Shown piece by piece: positions 41,422 to 50,603 of a stretch of 64,000 bases of DNA; position 1 is the first letter of the stretch; each line of letters starts with the position of its first letter. Source of the stretch: Streptomyces xanthii (GTDB lineage: Bacteria; Actinomycetota; Actinomycetes; Streptomycetales; Streptomycetaceae). The notes beneath the pieces are model-generated. The model had not been told where the DNA came from. It did no database searches and saw only the letters and a program-made list of their open reading frames with translations. A program made the translations under genes and the position numbers. The stretch lies in NCBI RefSeq assembly GCF_014621695.1, contig NZ_CP061281.1:5394001-5458000 (forward strand). The letters run 5' to 3'.

Positions 41422-42733
41422 CGTGCCTCCTCGTGGGTCGCGCGCAGATGTTCCTCGAACAGGTCGCGCAGCCGGACGCCGTCACCGGGGCCCAGCAGCG
41501 TCCGCGACCAGCGCAGGGCCAGATGGAGCCGGCCCGCGGTGGACGCCGTCGTCACGGTCAGGCCGCGCGGGGTGCGGGCGGGCGCCGAGAACCAGACGGC
41601 GCTCGCCCGGATCCCGTCGCCGAAGTCCAGCGGGTACGGGACGCGCCCGATGTTGCTGAGCAGCGTCGTCGAGGTCCAGGGCGCGGCGGCCCGGCGCAAC
41701 ACCCTCGTGGCGGCGGCCCGCCAGGCGACGGGGGCGTACGGAGCGGTCAACAGGGCGGCACCGTGACCGAGTTGGGGACGCGGCATGCTCTTGAGCGCGG
41801 CGGTGCGCGCCGCGACCACTTGGAGCAGCTCGCTCGTGGGACGGGACAACTCGGTGGCGCTGAAGGCGACTTCGACGAGGCGCGTGCCGTTCCCGATCGG
41901 CATCGAGACGTCCCGGGGGCGGTCGTCCACCGGCATGGTGATGCGCAGCGGGCGGCGCGGATCGTGCGCGCCGCGCGCCGTGTTCCAGTCGACGAGTGTG
42001 CGAGCGGTGGCGGTCATCAACTGGTCGTTCACCGTGTACGGGGCGCCCTTCGGGCGGCGCGGCACGGGCAGTTCGCACACCAGCAGGCCGTTGCCCGGGG
42101 ACGTCTCGGGGCGGGCGCCCGGGGCGACCCGGGCGGGGGGCCGCCAAGGTGACGGCATGGGCGGGTGGGCCGGGGGTGTGCGGCGGGCGGGGGCGGTGCC
42201 GTGGTGGTGGGCGGGGTGTTGTCGGGGCCGCCGTACTCCTGAGCGGCGGTGGCCAGGACCCGCAGGCAGGCCGGGCCGTCCAGGGCCGTGTGGTTGACCG
42301 TGAGGAACAGCACCGTGTCGCCCGTGGCCGGGTGCGGGACGGCTTCCAGACGGACGGGGGGTGCGCTGGTCAGTGCCGGGGCGTGGGCGAGGGAGCGGGT
42401 GCGGGCCGCCTCCAGGGCGTCGGGGGCCGGGGGCGGGAACGAGACGGGCGGCACGTCCGGGGCGCCGGTCAGCTCCCACTCGTACCGACGCGCGTACCAG
42501 CGGCGCGGGGCCTCCCGCATCAGGATCCGGGGGTGCCGGGCGAGGGCCCGCGCGAACGCTCCGGTCAGCCGCTCGTTGTCCAGGCGCCCGCTCAGGTGCA
42601 CCTCGATGTGTACGGTCTCCGGCTCGTCGTCCTGCAGACAGTGCCGGGCGACTTCGTCGACGACGGGGAACGCGATGCGGTGGCGCTCCGCTGGGTTGAC
42701 CTGGCCCTGGTGTCGGCCCTCGACTGTCGTCAT
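41418..42733 (-). pseudogene. Condensation/PapA-type acyltransferase with an apparent frameshift
   Basis: Two overlapping frames encode one protein. Frame A from the ATG 42731-42733 (GGAGG 8 bases upstream) gives the N-terminal half through LFLTVNHTALDGPACL, which carries the HxxxDG catalytic motif, and then drifts into a meaningless Pro-rich tail. Frame B (stop at 41418) resumes with GNGLLVCELPVPRRPKGAPY and TLLSNIGRVPYPLDFGDGIR up to FEEHLRATHEEAR. The whole span is 1316 bases, not a multiple of three. The shift needed equals one missing base (or two extra) inside about 42130-42235, rich in G/C runs. If corrected, it would be an about 438-residue acyl- or aminoacyl-condensing enzyme of the WES/PapA/NRPS-C superfamily. 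Confidence 0.75.
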
Positions 42734-42804
42734 CGGGTCCCCCTCCGGTGGGGGCGGGGGGCCGCCGTAGGTGCGGGGCGTCGCTGCCGGGTGCCGCGCC
42801 GTCG

Positions 42805-42840
42805 TGGCTGGTCGCGCAGTTCCCCGCGCCCCTTACGGGG
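42805..42840. repeat. Palindromic intergenic element, copy 4
   Basis: GGCTGGTCGCGCAGTTCCCC-GCGCCCCTTACGGGGCGC lies in the 202-bp gap between the AftD-like gene and the acyltransferase gene. It shares the GGTCGCGCAGTTCCCCGCGC core of the other copies. The GCGCCCC-TTAC-GGGGCGC part is itself a hairpin that may terminate or attenuate the long upstream transcript. Confidence 0.75.
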
Positions 42841-42935
42841 CGCGTCTGATCCTGCGTCGAACTTGTCGCGCCCCGCGGCGGAGCCGCTGTTGGGTACGGC
42901 CCCGCGCCCCGCGGTGGAGCCGCTGATCGGGTTGG

Positions 42936-45900
42936 TCATCGTCGCGCCTCCCCGTCCGAACCCGGGGACTCTCCGCCCGTTGTCACCAGGGCCGCGAACA
43001 CCGCCAGCAGGGCCAGGAGTTGGGCCGGGGCGCTGAAGGGGCCCTCGCCCGCGCGGACCGGTTCGCCGGCTCCCGTTGCCGCGAGTACGCCCGCCGCCGC
43101 CATCGCCAGGAACGCCAGCGGGACCAGCAGGGCTCGGCGCCATCGGGCCAGGAGGGCCAGGGCCGGGACCAGGGCCGCCCAGGGGCCCGCGATCACCACG
43201 GCGACCAGGGTCAGGGCGAGCGTGCCGAGGATCCAGCCGGGGGCCGGAGGAGCCGGTGACGGTGGCGCGGAGTCGGGGGCGCGCCTGCGCCACAGGGCCA
43301 GGGCGATCAGGGCCACGATGCCCGCCCCGCCCGCGAACAGGCCCGCCTGATAGGTGGTCGCCGGCTCGTAGGAGAGCTCGACCGTGCCGCTCGCCCCCTG
43401 CGGGACCAGCCACGCCTGCTGCCAGCCGTCCAGCCGCAGCGGCGTGAGCTTCTTGCCGTTCAGCGTGGCCTGCCAGCCGTCGTTCGCGTTCTCGTACGTG
43501 GTCAGGTACGCGGCCGCGCCCGCCTCGACCCGCACGCTGCGCCGGTCGCCGAGCCAGTCCCGTACGGTCATGCCGCGGGTGGCGGTCTCGGCGGTCGCGG
43601 TCGTGTCCGCGCGGGTCAGGGTGAGGTCCGTGACGGTCAGGGCGCCCTTGCCGCTCGTGGTGAGCGTGTGCTCGCCGGCGGGAAGGTCGAGGGGGCCGCA
43701 CAGGGTGACGTCCACGGGCCTGCGCTCGGTGAGGTCGGCGACCGTGCCGCGTACGGAGGTGCGGTGACGGGTGCCGTCGACGGTCACCGAGGGTCCCTTG
43801 CCGCACGGCAGCTTGAACTGCCACTCGGGGTCGGGCTGTTGGACGCGGTAGCGGTCGAGTCCGGGGACGTACGCCTCGGTCAGGCCGACCGGCAGCTGCA
43901 TGTCCTCGTCGGCGACCGGGTTGTGGACGGTCAGCGGGGCCGTCTTCGTGACGGTGATGTCGAGGCGGTCCGTGGTGATGGTGTCGAAGCGGGCCATGCC
44001 GTTGACGTCGACGCCCGCGACGGCCGCCCCGTCCGGGCTGCTGATCTCGATCTGCTCGGGCCGGGTGGACAGGCCGCCCGCGGGGGCCAGGACGAGCGAC
44101 GACACGGGCTGCTTGTCCGGCCAGCGGAGGCGGATCGTGGGACGGTCGCCCGCGATCCAGGCCGTGGTCAGATCACCGTCGGTGAGATTGCGCGCGGAGG
44201 TGTTCGTGCCGAGCGCCGCCGTGGAGTCGGCGGTGGCGGTGATCTTCCGTTTCTGGCTGGGTGCCACGTCGTAGAGGAGCCGGTCGAGGGCGTCACCGGC
44301 CGTGGGGGTCGCGGTCGCTCCGAACGTGTAGCGGCCCGAGCCGGAGCTGGTGAACACCCGGTTCAGGGAGGGCTCGGTGTCGGTGAGCGTGAGCCCGCCG
44401 CCGCTCACCGCGCGGTGGAAACTGAACCGGTCGGCGCCCGCCGAGTCCGCGGGCAGCCGCAGCGCGCGGTGCGCCCGCACCCCCGGCACGTCGATGTCAC
44501 GGAACCCGGCGCCGGTGAGCCCCGGCTTGGCGCGCTGTGTCTCCAGGATCGTGACGCGCAGCCAACGGGCCTCGCCCGCAGGCGCGTTCACGGTCTGCCG
44601 GGTGCCGTCGGGCTGGATCTCGGCGGTGGTGCTGCCCCGGTCGGTCTCGATCCGGATCCGGGTGGGCGCGGCCCGCACCCCCTCCTGCGGCAGTGGCGTG
44701 AGCCTCAGCCGGCCGGGGATGTCGGTGGGCCCGGAGAAGTCGATGCGCAGCCACTCGCCGCGCGCCGAGTCGGGGGCGCCCTCGGCCCAGGCGGTGTCGG
44801 GGTCGCCGTCGAAGGCGTTCACGGGGTCGAACTGGGGCAGGTGCAGCAGCCAGTTGCCGCTGGAGGACGCGCTGACGGCGCGGGCTCCCTCGATCCGGGC
44901 CGTGGTCTGCCGCTCGACGCCCCGCGTCGGCAGGATCTGCTTGGGCTCCTCGCCCGGGTTCTCCGCCGCCTTCGGGCTGTTGCGCTCCGTCGGCGTGTAC
45001 GGGTACGAGGTGTTGGTGTTGACCAGGCCGAAGCGCGTGTCGGCGCGGCGCAGCCCGTCCGCCGCGATCCGCAGCGCCGGGTCGCCGATCCCCGGATGGT
45101 TGTCCCCGGTGAGCACGGCGGGCCGGTCGCGGAACTCCGGATCGGCGGACAGCCGCAGCAGCGCCTCGGGCCCGCCGCTGACCTCGGCCGTGTTCCGCAC
45201 CGGCAACAGCCCCGCCTGGCCGGGACGTCGGGCCTTGTCGTCCGGCGCGTAGATCTCGACGGAGCGCTGGCGCGGGTACAGGCCCTCGATGGCGATGGGG
45301 GTGTCCTCGGCGATGCGCCCGCCGGTGACGACGGGGCCGAAGCCGGTGACGCGGTGGAAGCCGGACTCGGTCAGCGTGCGCTTCACGGTCGCGGTCGGTA
45401 CGTAGCCGAACTGGTCGGGGTCGAGGTCGTTGCGGACCACGACGTAGTGCAGGCCCGCCCGGGAGACGAAGTCCTGGAGGCCCGGCACCCGGCCGCCCGA
45501 CATGAGGGCCTGCTCGACGGCGTCGAGGGCGCGCCGGTTGCCCGCGGTGCCGAACGGCACGTAGTCGCGCTGCGCCCACCGGGACTCGGCGAGCACGTCG
45601 AGCGGCTGGTCGATGGGGGAGCCCCAGGTGTAGACGCCGTGCGCGGTCGCGGGCACGACGAGGGCGCGCGAGTCGGGGGAGTACTTGTGGAGCCAGTCGG
45701 CGGTCGCCTTCCAGTACGTGGGCAGCTTCTGGAAGGAGCCCGGCTGGAGGATCGACCCGTTCAAGTAGGGCCAGGCGAGGCCCGGCAGGACCAGCACGGC
45801 CGCGAGCAGCGGCGCGTACCGGCGGACCCGCAGCGGCCGGGCGCCGCGCGGATCGGCGGCCACGCCCACGAGATGGGTGAGGCCGAGCGTGAGCGCGAGG

Positions 45901-47036
45901 GCGAGCCCGGTCTGGAACTTGTAGATGTTGCGGAACGGGGCGAGCCCGCCGTCCAGCCAGCCCTGCACGGTGCCCGCGAAGGGGGCGCCGAGCGCGCCCC
46001 CGTACCCGGCGAGGGTGATGAGCAGCGCGGCGAGCACGGTGAGCAGCAGCCAGCGCCGCTCGGGCAGATCGCGCCGGGCCAGGCCCGCGAGGCCGAGCCC
46101 CGCGGCGAGCGCCGATCCGACGACGGCGACCGCGGCCGTCGCCACGGTCCAGCCCGCGGGCAGCCAGGCCTCGCCGAGATGCAGGTACGCGACCCAGTTC
46201 CCGGCGCCGCGCAGCACCTCCGTCGCCGCCATCGGATCGGTCGTGGTCCGTGAACTCTCCACGTAGGGAAGGAAGTTCTCGCCGTACGTCCCGAGGAGGA
46301 GCAGCGGCACGATCCACCAGGCGGTGGCCAGCACGACGCCGGGGATCCACCAGGCGATCTGGCGCCGCTTGCGCGGCCCGGCCGGCCGGGACAGCAGGTA
46401 CAGGCCCACGGGCAGCAGCGAGGCGAGCGTCGACGCCGCGTTGACGCCGCCCATGAACGGGATCAGCAGGGCCGAGCGCATCGCCGAGACCCGCGCCGAG
46501 GTGCGCGGGTTCGCGAGGGGCAGCAGCACCCAGGGCAGGAACGCTCCGGGCAGCGCCGCCGCCGAGGTCGACCCGACGACGATGGTGAACGTCGGCCACA
46601 GCGCGTACGCGGTCGCGCCCAGCAGCCGGCTGCGCGGGCCGCCGACGCCGAGCCGCTCCGCGAGCCGCAGCGCGCCCCAGAAGGCGACGCTCACCACGAT
46701 CGACATCCACAGGCGTTCCGCCAGCCACACCGGGACGTGCAGCAGATCGGTCAGGCCGTAGTACGGCAGCATCGGGAAGGCGTAGCCGATGTACTGGTCG
46801 GCGATGCCGCCGAAGCCCGCCCGGTCGTGCCACAGCTGCCCGAGATCCGCGAGGAACTGCCACGGGTCCTGGGCCACGCCGAGCTTCGTCTCGAACGTGG
46901 CCCGGCCCGGGCGCACCGCGCAGAACGCGACGAACAGCACGGCCCAGAAGGTCAGCAGCCGGCGGCGCGGGCACGGGCCCGGTCCGGGCTCGGGGGGCGC
47001 CGGGGCGGCCGGTGGGGCCTGGACCGTGGTCGTCAT
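42936..47036 (-). CDS. AftD-like alpha-(1->3)-arabinofuranosyltransferase family protein
   Basis: 1366 residues from the ATG at 47034-47036, overlapping the upstream methyltransferase stop (ATGA). The N-terminal half (about 25-450) has about ten membrane helices and is a GT-C fold, with acidic residues in the first large loop (FETKLGVAQDPWQFLADLGQ). The central part contains F5/8 type C-like carbohydrate-binding modules (AFDGDPDTAWAEGAPDSARG; NLTDGDLTTAWIAGDRPTIR). The C-terminus has more helices (about 1230-1350). This matches mycobacterial AftD, which adds arabinofuranose to cell-wall arabinan using decaprenyl-phosphoarabinose. Streptomyces are not known for mycobacterial-type arabinogalactan, so the polymer here is uncertain. 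Confidence 0.85.
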   Translation of the reverse strand: MTTTVQAPPAAPAPPEPGPGPCPRRRLLTFWAVLFVAFCAVRPGRATFETKLGVAQDPWQFLADLGQLWHDRAGFGGIADQYIGYAFPMLPYYGLTDLLHVPVWLAERLWMSIVVSVAFWGALRLAERLGVGGPRSRLLGATAYALWPTFTIVVGSTSAAALPGAFLPWVLLPLANPRTSARVSAMRSALLIPFMGGVNAASTLASLLPVGLYLLSRPAGPRKRRQIAWWIPGVVLATAWWIVPLLLLGTYGENFLPYVESSRTTTDPMAATEVLRGAGNWVAYLHLGEAWLPAGWTVATAAVAVVGSALAAGLGLAGLARRDLPERRWLLLTVLAALLITLAGYGGALGAPFAGTVQGWLDGGLAPFRNIYKFQTGLALALTLGLTHLVGVAADPRGARPLRVRRYAPLLAAVLVLPGLAWPYLNGSILQPGSFQKLPTYWKATADWLHKYSPDSRALVVPATAHGVYTWGSPIDQPLDVLAESRWAQRDYVPFGTAGNRRALDAVEQALMSGGRVPGLQDFVSRAGLHYVVVRNDLDPDQFGYVPTATVKRTLTESGFHRVTGFGPVVTGGRIAEDTPIAIEGLYPRQRSVEIYAPDDKARRPGQAGLLPVRNTAEVSGGPEALLRLSADPEFRDRPAVLTGDNHPGIGDPALRIAADGLRRADTRFGLVNTNTSYPYTPTERNSPKAAENPGEEPKQILPTRGVERQTTARIEGARAVSASSSGNWLLHLPQFDPVNAFDGDPDTAWAEGAPDSARGEWLRIDFSGPTDIPGRLRLTPLPQEGVRAAPTRIRIETDRGSTTAEIQPDGTRQTVNAPAGEARWLRVTILETQRAKPGLTGAGFRDIDVPGVRAHRALRLPADSAGADRFSFHRAVSGGGLTLTDTEPSLNRVFTSSGSGRYTFGATATPTAGDALDRLLYDVAPSQKRKITATADSTAALGTNTSARNLTDGDLTTAWIAGDRPTIRLRWPDKQPVSSLVLAPAGGLSTRPEQIEISSPDGAAVAGVDVNGMARFDTITTDRLDITVTKTAPLTVHNPVADEDMQLPVGLTEAYVPGLDRYRVQQPDPEWQFKLPCGKGPSVTVDGTRHRTSVRGTVADLTERRPVDVTLCGPLDLPAGEHTLTTSGKGALTVTDLTLTRADTTATAETATRGMTVRDWLGDRRSVRVEAGAAAYLTTYENANDGWQATLNGKKLTPLRLDGWQQAWLVPQGASGTVELSYEPATTYQAGLFAGGAGIVALIALALWRRRAPDSAPPSPAPPAPGWILGTLALTLVAVVIAGPWAALVPALALLARWRRALLVPLAFLAMAAAGVLAATGAGEPVRAGEGPFSAPAQLLALLAVFAALVTTGGESPGSDGEARR

Positions 47037-47770
47037 GGGGGACACCGCCTGAGGATGAGGAGAAGGTTCCACGTCGCGAACTCGCGCAGGCCCGGCACCC
47101 GCGTCACCGTCTCGGTGAGGAACGGCCAGTAGCGCGAGCGCGCGGTGAGGACCGAGACGTCGTCGCGGGCCCGCACATGGCGCAGCGTGGACCCGACGTG
47201 GTGCCGGAAGAGGTTCTCGCCGAGGGTGTGCTTGGGCGGCCGGCCGGTGCGCCGCCGGTAGCGCTCCTGGGCGCGGCCCGCGCCCAGGTAGTGCCAGGGC
47301 GCCCACTCGTGACCGCCCCACGGGGACAGCCAGTTGGTGAACGAGACGTAGACGAGGCCGCCGGGCCGGGTGACCCGGACCAGCTCGCTCAGGAACGTGT
47401 CGCGGTCGGCGACGTGCTCCAGGACGTTCGACGTGAACGTCACGTCGGCGCAGCCGTCGGGCAGCGGCAGCAGATAGCCGTCGGCGACCACGGTGGAACT
47501 CGGCGGCGCGCCGCCGAGCTCCCGGGTGTCCGGCTCGAACAGGACGCCCTGGGCGCCGCGCGCCCGGAACTCCCGCGTGAAGTGACCGCTGCCGCCGCCC
47601 ACGTCCACGACGACCTTGCCCGCGACCTTCCCGTACGCCTCGACCTGGTCGGCGGCGTCCCGGGCGAGCAGCCGGTAGCAGGCCTCCGGGTCGCGCTGCT
47701 CGGCCATGAACGCCTTGAACAGGGCGAGCGAGCGGCGCGGCGACGGGTCCCTGAATCCCGTACCCGTCAT
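47033..47770 (-). CDS. Class I SAM-dependent methyltransferase
   Basis: 245 residues from the ATG at 47768-47770. Motif I reads KVVVDVGGGSGHFTREFRAR, then GVLFEPDTREL, post-motif DVTFTSNVLEHVADRDTFLS and TRPGGLVYVSFTNWLSPWGG. The last motif (NWLSPWGGHEW) is frequent in methyltransferases encoded next to AftD-type genes in actinobacteria, as far as I recall. It overlaps both neighbours by 4 bases, so GT4, MT and AftD form one translationally coupled unit. It is likely to modify the lipid carrier or the glycan. Confidence 0.88.
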   Translation of the reverse strand: MTGTGFRDPSPRRSLALFKAFMAEQRDPEACYRLLARDAADQVEAYGKVAGKVVVDVGGGSGHFTREFRARGAQGVLFEPDTRELGGAPPSSTVVADGYLLPLPDGCADVTFTSNVLEHVADRDTFLSELVRVTRPGGLVYVSFTNWLSPWGGHEWAPWHYLGAGRAQERYRRRTGRPPKHTLGENLFRHHVGSTLRHVRARDDVSVLTARSRYWPFLTETVTRVPGLREFATWNLLLILRRCPP

Positions 47771-48921
47771 GGCGTCCAGCCCCGCACCGCCTCCGCCGCG
47801 ACCGACTGGAAGCGGCGGACGGAGTGCGCCCAGCGGTAGCCGGCGGCCCGTTCCTCGGCGGCCTTGCCCATCAGTTCGCGGCGCCGCGCGGACAGGGCGA
47901 GCGTGCACCAGGCGGCGGCGAACCCGGACGGGCCGCGGGCCAGCAGCCCGGTCACCCCGTCCTCGACGGAGTCGCGCACCCCGGGCACGTCGAAGCCGAC
48001 GGCGGGCGTGCCGCGCGCGGCCGCCTCGGTGATCACCAGGCCCCAGCCCTCGACGGCCGAGGGATGCAGCAGCATCCACGCCTCGCACAGCAGCCGGTGC
48101 TTGTCCGCCTCGGAGACATGACCGGCGAACTCGACGCCGGGCCCGGCGAGTTCGCGCAGGCGCGGGGCCTCGGGTCCGTCGCCGACGATGACGAGCCGGC
48201 CGCCGGTCACCGGCCGGACCCGCTCCCACAGGCGCAGGAGCATGTCGATCCGCTTGTACTCCACGAGCCGGCCCATCGCGAGGAACAGCGGCTCGGGGGA
48301 TCGGCCGGCGCGCGGGCCCGGCTCCTCGACCCCGTTGGGGACGAGACGGATCCGCGCCGGGTCGACGCCGATCCCGTGCAGGGCCTGCGCCGTCGACGGC
48401 GAGACGGCGACGAGCAGATTGCGGCGCTGGGCGACCCCGGACAGGGCCCAGTGCTCCAGCCTGCGGCCCAGGTGGGCGGCGGGCGCGAGCGGGCCGCGCA
48501 GCCGCATCCGCCACAGGTCGGTGTGCACGTGGTTGACGAGGCAGAGCGTGGGCCCGTCGTGCCACAGCGGTGCCAGGTACGGCATGCCGTTGCAGACCTC
48601 GACGAGCAGGTCGCAGGCGCCCACCTGACGGGCGAACGCCGAGCGGGCGCGCAGGTAGTGGGCGGTCTGGCCGCCCGCGGAGACGACCCGGTAGTCGCGC
48701 TCGGCGGCGGGGCCGCCGCACAGCAGGGTCACCTCGTGGCCCGCGCGGGTGAGCCCGTCGGCGAGCCGGTCGATGAGCAGTTCGGAGCCGCCCGCGTTCG
48801 GATTGCCGAGATCGCGGTGGGCGAGGAACACGATCCGGCGTGGTGCGGGCGGTGCGGCCGGAGGGTGCTGCGCGCCCGGTGGGGACGCGACGCGCAGGGG
48901 GGACGGCACGTGCTGGGGCAT
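47767..48921 (-). CDS. GT4-family glycosyltransferase
   Basis: 384 residues. The N-terminal Rossmann domain opens RRIVFLAHRDLGNPNAGGSE with the nucleotide-sugar enzyme loop AGGSELLIDRLADGL. The C-terminal domain has LFLAMGRLVEYKRIDMLLRL and the GT-B EX7E element HPSAVEGWGLVITEAAARGT. It is a retaining GT-B enzyme of the GT4 family that would extend a lipid-linked or surface glycan in the cytoplasm. It is first in the GT4-MT-AftD unit. Its start is preceded by an unusual array of GTAC-containing repeats. Confidence 0.92.
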   Translation of the reverse strand: MPQHVPSPLRVASPPGAQHPPAAPPAPRRIVFLAHRDLGNPNAGGSELLIDRLADGLTRAGHEVTLLCGGPAAERDYRVVSAGGQTAHYLRARSAFARQVGACDLLVEVCNGMPYLAPLWHDGPTLCLVNHVHTDLWRMRLRGPLAPAAHLGRRLEHWALSGVAQRRNLLVAVSPSTAQALHGIGVDPARIRLVPNGVEEPGPRAGRSPEPLFLAMGRLVEYKRIDMLLRLWERVRPVTGGRLVIVGDGPEAPRLRELAGPGVEFAGHVSEADKHRLLCEAWMLLHPSAVEGWGLVITEAAARGTPAVGFDVPGVRDSVEDGVTGLLARGPSGFAAAWCTLALSARRRELMGKAAEERAAGYRWAHSVRRFQSVAAEAVRGWTP

Positions 48922-49003
48922 CCTTGCTCCAACTCGTCTCGGGGTGCGGAGCTCTGTGGGGGCATTTGCGAGAGGTGCGCGGCGCTGGTCGGGGGCCGCG
49001 ACC

Positions 49004-49088
49004 GGTCCGTACGGGGAGTGCGCTGGGTCCGTACGGGGGGCGTGCTGGGTCCGTACTCGGGTCGGTACTGGTCCGTACCGGTGGGTAC
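49004..49088. repeat. Array of GGTCCGTAC repeats in the GT4 upstream region
   Basis: GGTCCGTAC occurs at 49004-49012, 49026-49034, 49048-49056 and 49070-49078, spaced exactly 22 bases apart. Variants GGTCGGTAC (49060-49068) and GGGTAC (49083-49088) lie between and after. On the minus strand the motif reads GTACGGACC. About 22-base, two-turn periodicity upstream of the GT4 operon start (48921) suggests cooperative regulator binding. A separate perfect dyad TGACG-TAC-CGTCA (49197-49209) overlaps the DUF3068 stop. Confidence 0.65.
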
Positions 49089-49206
49089 TGTGGCGGGGCT
49101 GTGCGGGGACTGTGCACGGGGTGGGGTGGCACAGTTTTCGCCGCGGGGTTCGCCGCGGCTACTCACCCGCGTGACAAGTTTCGGGCTTTCGCGGCCTGAC
49201 GTACCG

Positions 49207-50265
49207 TCACATCGTGGACGTTTCCAGGGCCGTCGGGGACGTATCGGGATCAGGCCGCCGAAGCCCCTCGGGTCGCCGCCCGCCACCCGTTCCCCGCCCG
49301 CCCCGCACCGCGAGCAGCACCGCGCCGGCCGCCAGGGCGAGGAGCCCGGCGCCGCCCGCGACCAGCGGGACCGTCGTGCCGAGCAGCGTCAGCCGGTCGT
49401 TGTCGTCCTGCGCCAGCGCCACCTGCGCGCGCTGCGTCGCCGGGGTGAACGCGATCTTCCGGCTGTCCAGGAGCACCGCCGCGTCCCGGTCCGTGCCGGG
49501 CGCGCGCAGCGTCTTGCGCGGGCCGATCGCCGCGTACAGGACGCGGCCCGTGCGCCGGTCGACGACCAGCTCGACGCCGTGGTTGGCGTACCACTCCTCG
49601 GCGAGGACCTGGCCGCGCTTCGGCTGCCCGACGAGCTTTCCGGGCACCAGGCGGGAGCCCGTCCTGGCCGGGGCGACGGTGCCGGTGAACCGGTAGCCCT
49701 CGTAGCCCTGGACCTTCGTCGTGCCGCGGAAGCGGAGCGGGATCGTCGCGCCCAGTGTGTTGTCCCACCAGGTGTACGTCCGCCGCTCCACCCGGAACGG
49801 GAACTTCAGGTAGGCCTCGCCCCTGAAGGCGGGGCTCTCTCCGCAGCAGTGCACCGGGAGGTTGGTCTTCCGGTCCGTGACCCAGCGCTCCTGGGTCCAC
49901 TGAAGGGCGTCGTGGGGATCCGCGGCCGGCAGCGAGGCGTCCGTGTCGACCGAGGTCGTCACGTCCCACACCGCCGTCCCGCCGCGCTCTCCGTCCGCGA
50001 CGTCGCCGCGCACCTGGCGGGTGATCGTGATCCGCTTGTCGTGCACGGTCCGGATCTTTCCGGTGTCGAAATAGCTGCCGGTTCCGGTGAACACCGTGGT
50101 GGTGTCGGTGTTCAGCGGAGTGCGTTCGGCGCGCGGTTCGACGTACCACGCGAGCAGCCCGGCGAGCACCAGAAGGAACGCGCCCACACCTATGGCCACC
50201 AGCGGAAACGTCCGGGACGCGGCCCGGGTCGAGGTCGGGGAAGCATGCGAGGCACTGCGACTCAT
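49207..50265 (-). CDS. DUF3068 (PorA-family-like) membrane protein
   Basis: 352 residues from the ATG at 50263-50265 (AGGAG 6 bases upstream). One N-terminal membrane helix (about 20-43, FPLVAIGVGAFLLVLAGLLA) is followed by a large extracytoplasmic domain with a Cys pair (HCCGES). A second helix lies near the C-terminus (about 305-330), with a short basic tail. The extracellular part contains YTWWDNTLGATIPLRFRG and YEGYRFTG, typical of DUF3068. The family is common in mycolate actinobacteria and streptomycetes near glycan genes, and its molecular function is unknown. It is codirectional with the GT4-AftD unit but separated by 285 bp with its own repeats. Confidence 0.82.
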   Translation of the reverse strand: MSRSASHASPTSTRAASRTFPLVAIGVGAFLLVLAGLLAWYVEPRAERTPLNTDTTTVFTGTGSYFDTGKIRTVHDKRITITRQVRGDVADGERGGTAVWDVTTSVDTDASLPAADPHDALQWTQERWVTDRKTNLPVHCCGESPAFRGEAYLKFPFRVERRTYTWWDNTLGATIPLRFRGTTKVQGYEGYRFTGTVAPARTGSRLVPGKLVGQPKRGQVLAEEWYANHGVELVVDRRTGRVLYAAIGPRKTLRAPGTDRDAAVLLDSRKIAFTPATQRAQVALAQDDNDRLTLLGTTVPLVAGGAGLLALAAGAVLLAVRGGRGTGGGRRPEGLRRPDPDTSPTALETSTM

Positions 50266-50447
50266 GGGGCGCTCCTGGGGGGTAGGGCGCCACGGCATGG
50301 CCGTGGTCGGCCGGTCATGGGCCGGGAACCGTAGACCCGCTCTTGACGCAGTGTCAATCTCCTGACAACACTGGGGACTTGCCGGAACACACAGGGTGGG
50401 GACCGACCTCAGAACTCCGAGAACTTGGACGAGAGGCTGACCCTGCG

Positions 50448-50600
50448 ATGAACCGACTGCTTGCCGCGGCGCTGTCCGTGGCCGCCGGTGCGGCCCTCGC
50501 CGTCGCCGCGGCCTTCGGCGTGCTCGCGCTGATCGACGCGACCCCCGAGCAGCCCAACACGCCGCTGCTCACCTATGAGACACCCGGATCGGGGCGCTGA
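50448..50600 (+). CDS. DUF2613-type small membrane protein
   Basis: 50 residues from the ATG at 50448: MNRLLAAALSVAAGAALAVA... forms one N-terminal membrane helix, followed by a short polar tail (DATPEQPNTPLLTYETPGSG). This matches the short DUF2613 family of actinobacterial membrane peptides of unknown function. A longer in-frame reading from 50343 lacks a ribosome site. It ends 3 bases before the PucR-type gene, so cotranscription is likely. Confidence 0.75.
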   Translation: MNRLLAAALSVAAGAALAVAAAFGVLALIDATPEQPNTPLLTYETPGSGR

Positions 50601-50603
50601 CCC

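Noticed and set aside
35335..42733. Secondary-metabolite cluster (carboxyltransferase, ATP-grasp, methyltransferases, condensation protein)
   Set aside because: No PKS/NRPS modules, carrier proteins or pathway-specific regulator are present, the genes fall into separate transcription units, and most fit envelope functions better.
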